Of a stretch of 64,000 bases of DNA, positions 52,245 through 62,076 are shown in pieces; within the stretch, counting starts at the first letter, position 1; each line of letters begins with the position of its first letter. The DNA is from Merdibacter sp965119685 (GTDB taxonomy: Bacteria; Bacillota_I; Bacilli_A; Erysipelotrichales; Erysipelotrichaceae): positions 2,542,001-2,606,000 of the forward strand of contig OZ221971.1 of the NCBI GenBank assembly GCA_965119685.1, given 5' to 3'. The notes under the pieces were generated by a model. That model saw only the letters and a program-made list of their open reading frames with translations, did not search any database and was not told where the DNA came from. The translations under genes were made by a program, and so were the position numbers.

Positions 52245-52305
52245 AAAAACGCCGTTTCCCTCATTGTCGGCAAATCACACCGCAATGAAAGGCAGCAGGC
52301 GTTTT
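52245..52305 (-). terminator. Terminator of mreB with structured loop
   Basis: Minus-strand arms AAAACGCC / GGCGTTTT followed by TTCG; the long loop holds TCATTG / CAATGA. Confidence 0.8.
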
Positions 52306-52348
52306 CTTAGCGTTCTTTCATCTTTTTATATAGTAAAGAGAGCGTCGA

Positions 52349-53320
52349 TCAGTGCAGCTGCTCCAGCATGATGCTGCATCCGTCAACGACACAGTGCAGC
52401 GCGTTCTCTGCGATATACACCGGAATTTGCAGCTCATTACGCAGGCGGGTGTCAAAGTTTTGCAACAGCGATCCTCCGCCCGTCATGACGATACCGCGCT
52501 GAATGATGTCGGCGGCTAACTCCGGCGGTGTAATCTCCAGCACGGTGCGGACAGCTCTTACGATTTCATCCACGGCGCTGCGCAATGCGGATTCCACCTC
52601 ATTGCTGTTGACATCGATCGTCACCGGAAGACCGCTGTCTAACGCCAATCCGCTGACCTTCATCGTCTGCGGCTCATCCAAAGGCAAAGCGGTGCCGATG
52701 CGGATCTTCACTTCCTCTGCCATCTGCTCACCGATCGCAAGCTTGCGGTATTTACGCAGATAGTCGATGATCAGCTGCGTAAAGCGATTGCCCGCCACCT
52801 TTAAAGACGTCGAGCAGACGATGTCGCCCAAAGAGAGGACGGCGATGTCGCTGGTACCTCCGCCGATGTCAAGCACCATGCTGCCGCAGGCTCTGCCGAT
52901 GTCTAATCCCGCACCGACGGCCGCCACCTTCGGCTCTTCCTCCAAATACACGCGCTTCGCGCCGGCACGGTACGCACAATCGCGGATGGCGTTTTTCTCC
53001 ACGGTGGTGATGTTGGTCGGATGACAGATCAAAATGATGTTCTTGCGAAACATCCCCTGCAAATTGCACTGCTTGAAGAAATAGTTCAGCAGCATCTCCG
53101 TCGCCTCAAAATCAGCGATGACGCCGTCTTTCAGCGGACGGATGCTGATCATGCTGCCAGGCGTACGCCCCAGCATCTCCTTCGCTTCCTTTCCCGCCGC
53201 AATGCACTTCTTCGTCTGCGCGTCGATCGTCAGCACCGATGGCTCGTCGACGATCACACCCTCATTGTCCACACATATCAGCAAATTTGTCGTTCCTAAA
53301 TCGATCCCTACTTTACGCAT
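52349..53320 (-). CDS. mreB: MreB-family cell-shape protein
   Basis: A 323-residue actin-like protein that organises side-wall synthesis. Nucleotide-binding motifs are GIDLGTTN, LDIGGGTSDIAV and MTGGGSLL. mreC and mreD do not follow, so it may be an Mbl or MreBH-type paralogue; the choice cannot be made here. The ATG at 53320 follows GAGGAGTGAGTAGA. Signal peptidase lies just upstream on the same strand. Confidence 0.94.
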   Translation of the reverse strand: MRKVGIDLGTTNLLICVDNEGVIVDEPSVLTIDAQTKKCIAAGKEAKEMLGRTPGSMISIRPLKDGVIADFEATEMLLNYFFKQCNLQGMFRKNIILICHPTNITTVEKNAIRDCAYRAGAKRVYLEEEPKVAAVGAGLDIGRACGSMVLDIGGGTSDIAVLSLGDIVCSTSLKVAGNRFTQLIIDYLRKYRKLAIGEQMAEEVKIRIGTALPLDEPQTMKVSGLALDSGLPVTIDVNSNEVESALRSAVDEIVRAVRTVLEITPPELAADIIQRGIVMTGGGSLLQNFDTRLRNELQIPVYIAENALHCVVDGCSIMLEQLH

Positions 53321-53341
53321 TCTACTCACTCCTCAACTAAT

Positions 53342-53920
53342 CTATACCAATCTGATCCGATGAAACGGGAAAAGGATCAACATATCCTTCGATATAATAT
53401 CGCTTCGATGAAACGGACCGAAATAACGGGAATCCGTCGATCCGGTACGGTTATCCCCCATCAGGAAATATTCGTCCGGCCCTAACCGCAGCTCATAAAA
53501 ATCCATATCCGCGTGATGCTTCTTCGGATCGTCGATGATGTAATCCTCAATAACCGTCGTTCCGTTGACGCTCAGCACACCGTTTTGATAGCTGATGACA
53601 TCCCCCGGGATGCCGACAACCCGCTTGACGATTTCTCCCTCCTCGCTTTGTGCGACGACGATGTCAAAGCGATCGATCGGCGCCCCCATGACGATGGAGA
53701 GACGATTGGAGATGCAGATGTCAAAGTTATTCAGCGTCGGGTTCATACTCGAGCCGCGCACAACGACCGGCTTAGCGATGAAATTAGCAATCAGCAGCAC
53801 GGCGGCAACGCCGATCACATAATATTTCAGCAGGGAAAAAATCTGTTTGGTTAATGGCATGATCGCTTCAAGATTACGCTTGATCCGCGTCTGTCCACTG
53901 TTCGACATCCTTCTTGCCAT
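53342..53920 (-). CDS. lepB: Signal peptidase I
   Basis: A 192-residue type I signal peptidase. One membrane helix (residues 30-48) anchors the enzyme; the catalytic Ser58 is in VRGSSMNPTL, the base Lys99 in IVKRVVGIPGD, and GDNRTGSTDSR closes the family signature. It removes signal peptides from exported proteins. Ribosome site GGGGG ten bases ahead of the ATG. mreB follows after 21 bases. Confidence 0.95.
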   Translation of the reverse strand: MARRMSNSGQTRIKRNLEAIMPLTKQIFSLLKYYVIGVAAVLLIANFIAKPVVVRGSSMNPTLNNFDICISNRLSIVMGAPIDRFDIVVAQSEEGEIVKRVVGIPGDVISYQNGVLSVNGTTVIEDYIIDDPKKHHADMDFYELRLGPDEYFLMGDNRTGSTDSRYFGPFHRSDIISKDMLILFPFHRIRLV

Positions 53921-54224
53921 AACCGAAGGTCCCCCTTTCTCTGCCGTCCTTTTTTCTATGTGCGCTCGCTTTGTTTCTTATGCTCCCCGACCATCACCCG
54001 CTTTCTGCCAACCGCATTCGGATTCTATCCTATTATAGCATAGTGCACGGCGTTTTACCGCATAGTATTCGCATAATTTTTGTTTCATTTTTGTAAGTCT
54101 TCACACGGTTTTTTCCCATTGTTCACAAACGGTGCACACGCAAGAAATTTTCGCATCGTCCACTATCCTTTTTTACGCATTTGCGGTACACTAGGAGGTG
54201 CAAAAACCAAAGGGGGTCATGCGT
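53921..54224. other. Divergent region between lepB and the serine dehydratase gene
   Basis: Holds a TACACT -10-like hexamer at about 54188-54193 for the rightward gene. No gene or clear operator is seen. Confidence 0.45.
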
Positions 54225-55427
54225 ATGAAATCTTTAAGGGAACTGTTTCGCATCGGTCCGGGGCCTTCCAGCTCGCATACGATGGGGCCGCAGCGCGCCG
54301 TTTTGACATTCATGGAGCGTACGCCGCAGGCGGATCACTATCAGGCGGTACTGTATGGATCGCTGGCGTTAACCGGCAAGGGGCACCTCACCGACGCGAT
54401 CATCGAAAAAACCTTTGCGCCCAAGCCCTGCACGATCGTCATGGATGTGCAGAAAACGATGAAGCATCCCAACACGATGCGCTTAATCGCTTATGACGGG
54501 CAGGGGGCAGTGCTCAGCGAGATGATGGTGTATTCCATCGGGGGCGGAGCCATCGAGATCGAAGGCGAGGAAAGCGGCGAGGGAAAAAGCGTCTATCCGC
54601 ACCATTCGCTGGATGCGATCATGCAGGTATGCCGCGAGAAACACATCGATCTGTGTCAGTATGTCGAAGCGCAGGAGGGGGAAGCGATCAACGCTTACCT
54701 CAACGACATTCTCATTCAGATGTGCAAAACCGTCGATAACGGCTTAAACAGCAGCGGTCTGCTGCCGGGCAAGCTCAAGCTGGAGCGCATCGCCCGCTCC
54801 CTGCTCAGCGAAGCTACCCACTGTGAGGGGTCGGAAAAGGAGAAGCTGCTGTTAAGCGCCTATGCCTATGCCGCCAGCGAGGAAAACGCGGCAGGGGGAA
54901 TGACAGTCACCGCGCCGACCTTAGGCAGTAGCGGCTTATTGCCGGCCTTGCTTTACTATTACTACTATGACTGCAAAATGCAGCGCGAGCAGCTGGTCGA
55001 TGCCTTGAAAGTCGCCGGTCTGATCGGCAATCTCATCAAGCATAACGCGACGATCTCAGGCGCGCAGGGCGGCTGTCAGGCGGAGCTTGGCGCTGCGTGT
55101 GCGATGGGCGCCGCCATGGTCGCCTATCTGATGGGATTAAACATGGAACAGATCGAATATGCGGCGGAAATGGGCATCGAGCATCATCTGGGGCTCACCT
55201 GTGATCCGGTGGGCGGCTATGTCATGATCCCCTGCATTGAACGCAATGCCGTCTGTGCGCTGCGTTCCATCGACGCCGCCATCCTCGCCAAGCATCTGCG
55301 CAAGGTACATAAAAACCGTGTCAGCTTCGACATGGTCGTCGAGACGATGAATAAGACCGGCATGAAGCTGCCGATCGAATTGAAGGAGAGCGCGTTAGGC
55401 GGATTAGCCAGCGTAATCAAAATTTAA
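54225..55427 (+). CDS. sdaA: L-serine ammonia-lyase (iron-sulfur, single chain)
   Basis: A 400-residue enzyme that deaminates L-serine to pyruvate and ammonia with a labile 4Fe-4S cluster. Beta and alpha domains are fused: IGPGPSSSHTMGPQRA at the start, KHNATISGAQGGCQAELGAAC, and CDPVGGYVMIPC with cluster cysteines. I use the second ATG (54225), at proper distance from AAAGGGGG. Pyruvate production fits the anaerobic malate/fumarate genes at 58-60 kb. Confidence 0.95.
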   Translation: MKSLRELFRIGPGPSSSHTMGPQRAVLTFMERTPQADHYQAVLYGSLALTGKGHLTDAIIEKTFAPKPCTIVMDVQKTMKHPNTMRLIAYDGQGAVLSEMMVYSIGGGAIEIEGEESGEGKSVYPHHSLDAIMQVCREKHIDLCQYVEAQEGEAINAYLNDILIQMCKTVDNGLNSSGLLPGKLKLERIARSLLSEATHCEGSEKEKLLLSAYAYAASEENAAGGMTVTAPTLGSSGLLPALLYYYYYDCKMQREQLVDALKVAGLIGNLIKHNATISGAQGGCQAELGAACAMGAAMVAYLMGLNMEQIEYAAEMGIEHHLGLTCDPVGGYVMIPCIERNAVCALRSIDAAILAKHLRKVHKNRVSFDMVVETMNKTGMKLPIELKESALGGLASVIKI

Positions 55428-55562
55428 GAGAGGCCGGAGAGTGAACTGCTCCCTGTCAAATGGACACGTTAAAGAATTAAAACTTTTTGCCCAATGGGTA
55501 TTGCCCACATCGTTTCCTGTCTTTCATTGACATACTTTTCATCTTCGGTTTTCATGTATGAA

Positions 55563-55600
55563 AAACGGTTTGCCAAAACACAAAATATGGCAAACCGTTT
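55563..55600. terminator. Bidirectional terminator
   Basis: A 12-bp perfect stem AAACGGTTTGCC / GGCAAACCGTTT, followed by ATTTTT on the plus strand and by TTCATACAT on the minus strand. It serves sdaA and the TIM44-like gene. Confidence 0.9.
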
Positions 55601-55658
55601 ATTTTTATCTCGCTTATAAAGAGAAGCGTTTTAGCGTAAAGATCGCCCTGATGCGTTA

Positions 55659-56441
55659 TCAGCGGCTTTCACCCGGAAAAGCGGATGAGTCTTTCTTTGG
55701 CATCGACTCGCTGAAATCATTAAATTCCTCCAGCCGCTTTTCATCGCTTTGGGCAATTTCATCTAAGACAAAGCGTTTGTCTTTGCGGATGAAACGCCAG
55801 TATTCCACAAAGCTCTCCGCCTTTGTTGAACCCGTCTTGATCGTGCCGCTCTCGGTGTCGATCGTATAGTCGATCATTCGCCCCTTGATGTAATACCAGC
55901 ATTCGTCGCGCGTATCGTCCAGATAATCATGAACGCTGACGATCTTGTGATCCAGCAGTTCTACGTCCTCCAAGATGTTTTGCTCATGCGACAGCTCCAT
56001 GAAGCTGAGCTTTGTGCGCCACTGTTCATAGAGGTGCTCGCTGAGCAGTTCCTGAAGCATCGTCAGATTTTTCTCACTCCATGCCCGCTGTACGCCGAAA
56101 TATACGTCCTTCACCCGCTGGTCAAGCACCGCTTCATTCCAGTGATAATCCAAATCGTCGATTGCTTCCAGCACAGTGAGCGAACGCTTGCGCTTCTTGT
56201 GCAGATGCACGGCAAAGACGATACCGCCCATACCCGCGATCAAAAGCACGCTGCCAAAAGAAACGACACGCTCCACCCACGTGGCCGGCCTGCCGCTATG
56301 GGAAGCATGTGGGGTGGACGAGGAACCGCCGCCCCCGCCGCCTGAGCCGCCGCTTCCCCCACCGCCGGCACGAGCATCTACCGGCAGCGGAAACAGCAGC
56401 AACGCTAACATCAGCCAGACAATGATGCGTTTGCTTCGCAT
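55659..56441 (-). CDS. TIM44-like domain membrane protein
   Basis: A 260-residue protein: signal peptide (MRSKRIIVWLMLALLLFPLPVDA), a Gly/Ser-rich stretch, one membrane helix (VLLIAGMGGIVFAVHL), then a TIM44-like domain (VKDVYFGVQRAWSEKNLTMLQELLSEHLYEQW, VEYWRFIRKDKRFVLDEI). Bacterial members are thought to act in membrane or envelope maintenance; mechanism unknown. It overlaps the kinase gene upstream by 31 bases. Confidence 0.85.
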   Translation of the reverse strand: MRSKRIIVWLMLALLLFPLPVDARAGGGGSGGSGGGGGGSSSTPHASHSGRPATWVERVVSFGSVLLIAGMGGIVFAVHLHKKRKRSLTVLEAIDDLDYHWNEAVLDQRVKDVYFGVQRAWSEKNLTMLQELLSEHLYEQWRTKLSFMELSHEQNILEDVELLDHKIVSVHDYLDDTRDECWYYIKGRMIDYTIDTESGTIKTGSTKAESFVEYWRFIRKDKRFVLDEIAQSDEKRLEEFNDFSESMPKKDSSAFPGESR

Positions 56442-56938
56442 ATGATTCCCTCGCTTTCTATCCTTTGGGCATGCGCCGCCTCCTCTTCGCTGAGCGCTTC
56501 AAACCATGTGTCAAAGCGTAGGCACTGCGCCTCGTCGATCACATACGCGCGTTCATTGCTCTTTTTCAGCGCCGCATTGCGCGCAAGCAGCCGCTGTCTG
56601 CGGATTTCCCATGGGCACTCCAGCAGGACGATGCGGTAAGCAAGCCCTCTTTGTTCACAGTAGTCGATCACCTGACGGCGGGCGTCTCTGGTCCAATGTC
56701 CGTGATCGATGATGCAGGAGATCCCCTGTGCTAACAGCTGTTCTCCCAGTGTGCAGAAATAAGCGCGGATCGCCCCCTCCTGACGACGCAGCGCTGTAGG
56801 GCCCTCACAATGATCCCGCAGAGTGACGATCAGATCGTCGATGGAGAGGATGACCGCACGTTGCTGCTTAGCCAAAGTCTTCGCATATGTTGTTTTCCCG
56901 GCGGCAACCTTTCCGCACAAAAGAATGATCTCTGCCAT
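56411..56938 (-). CDS. P-loop kinase-like ATPase (AAA_33, zeta-toxin-like fold)
   Basis: A 175-residue nucleotide-binding protein: Walker A GKVAAGKTTYA at residues 9-19, SIDDLI, and an LID-like region WEIRRQRLLARNAALKKS. Related proteins phosphorylate small molecules such as nucleosides or antibiotics, or UDP-sugars (zeta toxins); the substrate is unknown. The ATG follows GGGAAGTGAAGGT and a TATAAT lies upstream on the minus strand near 56970. Confidence 0.82.
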   Translation of the reverse strand: MAEIILLCGKVAAGKTTYAKTLAKQQRAVILSIDDLIVTLRDHCEGPTALRRQEGAIRAYFCTLGEQLLAQGISCIIDHGHWTRDARRQVIDYCEQRGLAYRIVLLECPWEIRRQRLLARNAALKKSNERAYVIDEAQCLRFDTWFEALSEEEAAHAQRIESEGIICEANASLSG

Positions 56939-57202
56939 ACCTTCACTTCCCTATCGTTTTCCATCCTCCATTATACGCGGTTTTCTTCTCTCTCGCCATC
57001 CCCGCACAAAGCTTTCGCCGCTTGCTTGCGGGCAGCCTGAGCATTGCCGCGCAAAGATAAAATACGGTTTTTCCATCGCAGCCATTCCTACTATATGCAA
57101 AGGGGTCATCTACCTTACAAGGCAGTGTATGATTGCGGCTTCTCCCATCCCTTTGTACTCAACGTCAAGTCATCGGGCAAATAGCTGAAAAACTGCGCTT
57201 TG

Positions 57203-57967
57203 CTAACACAGCTCGCTAAGCAGCTTGCAAAAGAGCATTCCCAAAACGACGATGATGAGCGGGCGGACGATGCGCATGCCGTTTTTCATCACCAGCGCGC
57301 TGCCGATGTAATTGCCCGCAACGCTGCACAAGGCTGCCGCCAAGCCAAGAGGAAGCAGCACCTGCCCGTTGCAGAGAAACACAAGCAGCGACATCGTGTT
57401 GCTGGCAAGGTTGATCAGCTTGCTGTTGCCGTTGGCCTGCGCGCTGGGCATCCGCGCAAAGCCCGTAAACAAAATGATCAAAAACGTGCCTGTCCCCGGT
57501 CCGTAAAAACCGTCGTACATCCCGACGGCAAATGAACTCATCGCGACAATTTGATAGACGCGCCGATTCGGCAGCGGCATTTCGCCGTCGTGTTCCTGAA
57601 ATCCCCTGCCCTTTAACACCTGCCATGCGACAAAAGGAAGCAGCGGCAGCAGCAACAGCCGTATCACATCCTCATGGACGGCTAACGACAGGGAAGAACC
57701 GATCGCCGAGCCTAACAGCGCACATCCGATTCCCACCAGCGCGCTGTCCACACGGACATAACGCTTACGCCAAAAGCGAAACGCCGATACCAGCGTTCCC
57801 ACAGAGCTGGACAGCTTGTTTGTCGCAATCGCCATATGTGCAGGCAATCCTGCAAAGAAATATGCCGGCAGCGAAATAAGACCGCCGCCCCCAGCGATCG
57901 CATCGATCAATCCGGCTAAAAAGACAAACGGACAGACGATTATAAACATCTGTGCGCCTATTTCCAT
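57203..57967 (-). CDS. TauE/SafE-family anion exporter
   Basis: A 254-residue polytopic protein with about seven or eight membrane helices and the family signature GLIDAIAGGGGLISLPAYFFAGLP and, in the second half, YDGFYGPGTGTFLIILF. Members export sulfite, sulfoacetate or other anions; the substrate is unknown. The ATG at 57967 follows GGGGATGATGGA. Divergent from the malic enzyme gene. Confidence 0.9.
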   Translation of the reverse strand: MEIGAQMFIIVCPFVFLAGLIDAIAGGGGLISLPAYFFAGLPAHMAIATNKLSSSVGTLVSAFRFWRKRYVRVDSALVGIGCALLGSAIGSSLSLAVHEDVIRLLLLPLLPFVAWQVLKGRGFQEHDGEMPLPNRRVYQIVAMSSFAVGMYDGFYGPGTGTFLIILFTGFARMPSAQANGNSKLINLASNTMSLLVFLCNGQVLLPLGLAAALCSVAGNYIGSALVMKNGMRIVRPLIIVVLGMLFCKLLSELC

Positions 57968-58123
57968 TCCATCATCCCCTTTTTCGATTTTCCGTTCCAT
58001 TATAGAGAGTTTCTTCCCCCTGCGCAAGCCCTCAGCGAGTGACCCTGCGCGCTTCCTGTTTTCTTTATCTGCTTTCTATACCGCAGCCATCTGCGAAAAT
58101 CATTCTGTTTTTTGCGAGGCGCG

Positions 58124-58132
58124 TGCTATAAT
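58124..58132 (+). promoter_or_regulatory. Extended -10 promoter of the malic enzyme-fumarase operon
   Basis: TGC-TATAAT, 30 bases before the malic enzyme start codon; no clear -35. Confidence 0.65.
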
Positions 58133-58162
58133 GAACAGGGAAACGCGTGAGGAGGAAATCAA

Positions 58163-59322
<1,160 letters not shown>

Positions 59323-59326
<4 letters not shown>

Positions 59327-60165
59327 GAGAGATCGACGTCGCCCGCGTCAAGGACGCGATCTGCCGCATGGTGAAGCAGATCAATGTAGAATATCCAAGC
59401 GACATTCAAGCGAGCATGCAGGCGGCGCTCGCAAAGGAACGCCATCCCATCGCCCGCTCCACCTTATCACTGCTGTTAGAGAACGCCGCAATCGCTAAAA
59501 CTGAGCAGCTGCCGATCTGTCAGGATACCGGCATGGCCATTATCTTTCTGCGAATCGGGCAGGAGGTGCACTTCGTGAACGGAGGGCTGCGGGAAGCGAT
59601 CGATGAGGGAGTGGCGATGGGCTACGAGCAGGGATACCTGCGCAAATCGGTTGTCGATGATCCGCTGTTTGCACGTATCAACACCAAAACCAACGCCCCG
59701 GCCATCGTCTATACCGATATCATCGCCGGAGATCAGATGGAAATCCTCGTAGGCGCAAAGGGCTTTGGCAGTGAAAACATGTCGTCAATCACCATGCTGA
59801 AGCCGGCACAGGGCGTGCAGGGCGTCAAGGACGCCGTACTCTCCGCAATCAAGCAAGCCGGACCAAACGCCTGTCCGCCGATGGTGGTCGGCGTCGGCAT
59901 CGGCGGTACCTTCGACTATGCGGCCATGCTCGCCAAAAAGGCCACCCTGCGAAATGCGGCGCACAACAGCGATGAACGCTACGCTCAATTAGAAGAGGAG
60001 CTGTTACAGGAAGCCAACGCCCTAGGCATCGGTCCACAGGGAATGGGCGGAGATACGACCGTGTTTCGCATCAACATCGAGCACTATCCCACCCACATCG
60101 CCGGACTCCCCTGCGCTGTCAACATCTCCTGCCACGTCACCCGCCACGCAAAGGAGGTGCTGTGA
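59323..60165 (+). CDS. Class I fumarate hydratase, alpha subunit
   Basis: A 280-residue iron-sulfur subunit. QLPICQDTGMAIIFL with a cluster Cys near residue 65, NACPPMVVGVGIGGTFDYAA, and the end INISCHVTRHAKE are typical of the alpha half of class I fumarases and L(+)-tartrate dehydratases. The ATG at 59323 overlaps the malic enzyme stop (ATGA). Fumarase is preferred over tartrate dehydratase because of the malic enzyme partner. Confidence 0.92.
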
Positions 60166-60686
60166 TGAAACATTTCCAGTTACCGCTCTCAATGGAAGAG
60201 CGCAATGCGCTGAAAGCAGGCGAGATGATCCTGCTGAGCGGAGTGATCTACACCGCCCGCGACGCCGCACACAAGCGTTTAAATGAGCTGCTAGATGCAG
60301 GAAAGCCTCTGCCTTTACCCTTACAGGATCAAATCATTTATTATGTCGGACCTACTCCTGCCCCTCCTCATCATATTTATGGCAGCGCCGGCCCTACCAC
60401 CAGCATGCGCATGGACGCCTATGCGCCGCGCTTATATGACTTGGGCTTGGCCGCAACCATCGGCAAAGGATACCGTACCCAAGCTGTCAGCGACGCCTGT
60501 GTGCGCAATCAGGCGCTCTATCTCGTCGCCATCGGCGGGGCGGGGGCACTGCTTGGCAAGTGTGTCACAAAGGTGGAACCGATCGCTTTCGCGGATTTAG
60601 GCGCCGAGGCCATCACCCGGTTGACTGTCAAAGACTTTCCGGTGACGGTTGCCATCGACACGCAGGGAAATAACGTCTATCGATAA
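60165..60686 (+). CDS. Class I fumarate hydratase, beta subunit
   Basis: A 173-residue beta half: GEMILLSGVIYTARDAAHKRL, YYVGPTPAP...GSAGPTTS.RMD, IGKGYR and AIGGAGALLGKCV. It completes the hydratase with the alpha subunit. The ATG shares a base with the alpha stop (TGATG) and follows AAGGAGGTG. Confidence 0.93.
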   Translation: MKHFQLPLSMEERNALKAGEMILLSGVIYTARDAAHKRLNELLDAGKPLPLPLQDQIIYYVGPTPAPPHHIYGSAGPTTSMRMDAYAPRLYDLGLAATIGKGYRTQAVSDACVRNQALYLVAIGGAGALLGKCVTKVEPIAFADLGAEAITRLTVKDFPVTVAIDTQGNNVYR

Positions 60687-60913
60687 AGAAAGTAAAAAAG
60701 CCAATATCATGGTTTCAACAAGGTAGGAGAAAAAGCAAAAACAAGAGAATACCAATCAAACCTTTTCCTTAGTTCAGAACGTCAGCCAAGCCGCTTTTTA
60801 GAACAAACTTCGTCAACTCTTTGAAAGGCGTATAATTTCTCTTTTCACAGTTTGTCATGATTTCTTAACTGAATGATATTGGGAAAAAGCCGTTGCTGTT
60901 TCCTTTGTCGACA

Positions 60914-60940
60914 CCGCTGTCTTTTGGGACAGCGGTTTTC
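60914..60940 (+). terminator. Terminator after the fumarase operon
   Basis: CCGCTGTC-6-GACAGCGG followed by TTTTCT; 228 bases past the beta-subunit stop, unusually far. Confidence 0.85.
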
Positions 60941-60993
60941 TATGGCATGCTAAACGGAAAGCTAAAAGAAGTAAGCCATCTGTTTCCTACCGC

Positions 60994-61023
60994 AAAAAAA
61001 GAAAACGCCGCATCGACGTTTTC
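60994..61023 (-). terminator. Terminator of the leftward ABC locus
   Basis: Minus-strand GAAAACG-9-CGTTTTC followed by TTTTTTT. Confidence 0.88.
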
Positions 61024-61043
61024 TCTTTGTGAAAATGCCTCCC

Positions 61044-62036
61044 TTATCGCTTAACGAGACGCGCGCTGTAAATCGGTTCCTCCGCTTCAAAGAAGTAGGT
61101 TCGATCAAAAGCATGCGTGTCCATGTTGTACGCATAAAGACCCTCCCCGCTGCGGCTCTCGCATAGGCAGATGAGCTGATCATCGCTGAGAGAGATCAAT
61201 TCGGCAATGGACGCATCCAGCTCTACCGGCGTGCTTTCTCCCTCTTTCCATATCTCATACTGCAAATGCTCCGCAAAGAAGCCCTCCGTCTTCCCATAGA
61301 GAAGCGTACCGTGATCCGCGGCGATAGCGGAAATGCTTCCCGTTTGCACGGTGGCGATCACTTCCGTCTGCGATTGATAAGCATAGATGTGATTATCCAC
61401 ATTGTAATCACTCTCTGTGATTTCCCCCTGCGCTTGGAGATAACGCTCAAACGCTTCCTCCTTTTGTGCTTTCACATAGCCGCAGAAGTAAACAATATCG
61501 TCATAGGGATCATAATATGCGGCTGTGCACACATCGCCCGCTAACTCGATCTGCTGCAGCGATCCATCACCGGGAATATAGCGGTAAGGCTGTATTTGTG
61601 TATCCTTTGCATCTCCCGCCACGATGATTAAACTGCCGTCATTGCGCAGATATAACGCATGGATAACGGCAAACGTATCCAAGAGATACTCGCTCTCCTT
61701 GGTATTGCAGTCATAGCGCATCAATACGTCGCCGGTGTTCTCTTCTCCTTGTGCAGACATGGAATCACTGTAATAGACACACTGGTTTTTCGCATCATAC
61801 ACTGCCGCGGCAACAGAGGTGCGCCATGGCACGGAAAGCACCATCTCTGCCTCTTCTTCATCCAGCCTTTGATAATAGACATTCAGCATGTCCTTTTCTC
61901 CCTCATCCTGTGATCCTCTGCCAAGGGTCACAAACGATAGATACAGCGTTGGCTGCAGCTGCGTGTAGATTAGGCATACGCCAAGTGCAAGGGCGAGTAC
62001 TGTCAAAACGATAGAGATTTTTGTTTTCCTTTTCAT
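61044..62036 (-). CDS. Membrane-anchored beta-propeller-like protein
   Basis: A 330-residue extracellular protein with one N-terminal membrane helix (ISIVLTVLALALGVCLIYT). The rest has repeated blade-like units (NQCVYYSDS, DIVYFCGYV, GTLLYGKTEG, LISLSDDQLICL), suggesting a beta-propeller. No family is recognised. The ATG at 62036 follows AGGAGAAAGAAG. It is directly downstream of the ABC exporter gene and probably shares its function. Confidence 0.75.
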   Translation of the reverse strand: MKRKTKISIVLTVLALALGVCLIYTQLQPTLYLSFVTLGRGSQDEGEKDMLNVYYQRLDEEEAEMVLSVPWRTSVAAAVYDAKNQCVYYSDSMSAQGEENTGDVLMRYDCNTKESEYLLDTFAVIHALYLRNDGSLIIVAGDAKDTQIQPYRYIPGDGSLQQIELAGDVCTAAYYDPYDDIVYFCGYVKAQKEEAFERYLQAQGEITESDYNVDNHIYAYQSQTEVIATVQTGSISAIAADHGTLLYGKTEGFFAEHLQYEIWKEGESTPVELDASIAELISLSDDQLICLCESRSGEGLYAYNMDTHAFDRTYFFEAEEPIYSARLVKR

Positions 62037-62076
62037 CTTCTTTCTCCTCTCTTTCATCCATCCTTTGCCGATGACA

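Larger units (their letters stand above)
51792..52348. other. Intergenic stretch with two facing terminators
   Basis: The only supported content is the scr terminator (51943-51970) and the mreB terminator (52245-52305). Open frames on both strands between them have no ribosome site. Confidence 0.6.
60687..61043. other. Intergenic stretch with promoter-like and terminator elements
   Basis: No reading frame is supported. A TATAAT lies at about 60831-60836 on the plus strand, and 80 bases on is a strong terminator at 60914-60940; together they could bound a ~100-base RNA. This is inference. Confidence 0.45.
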
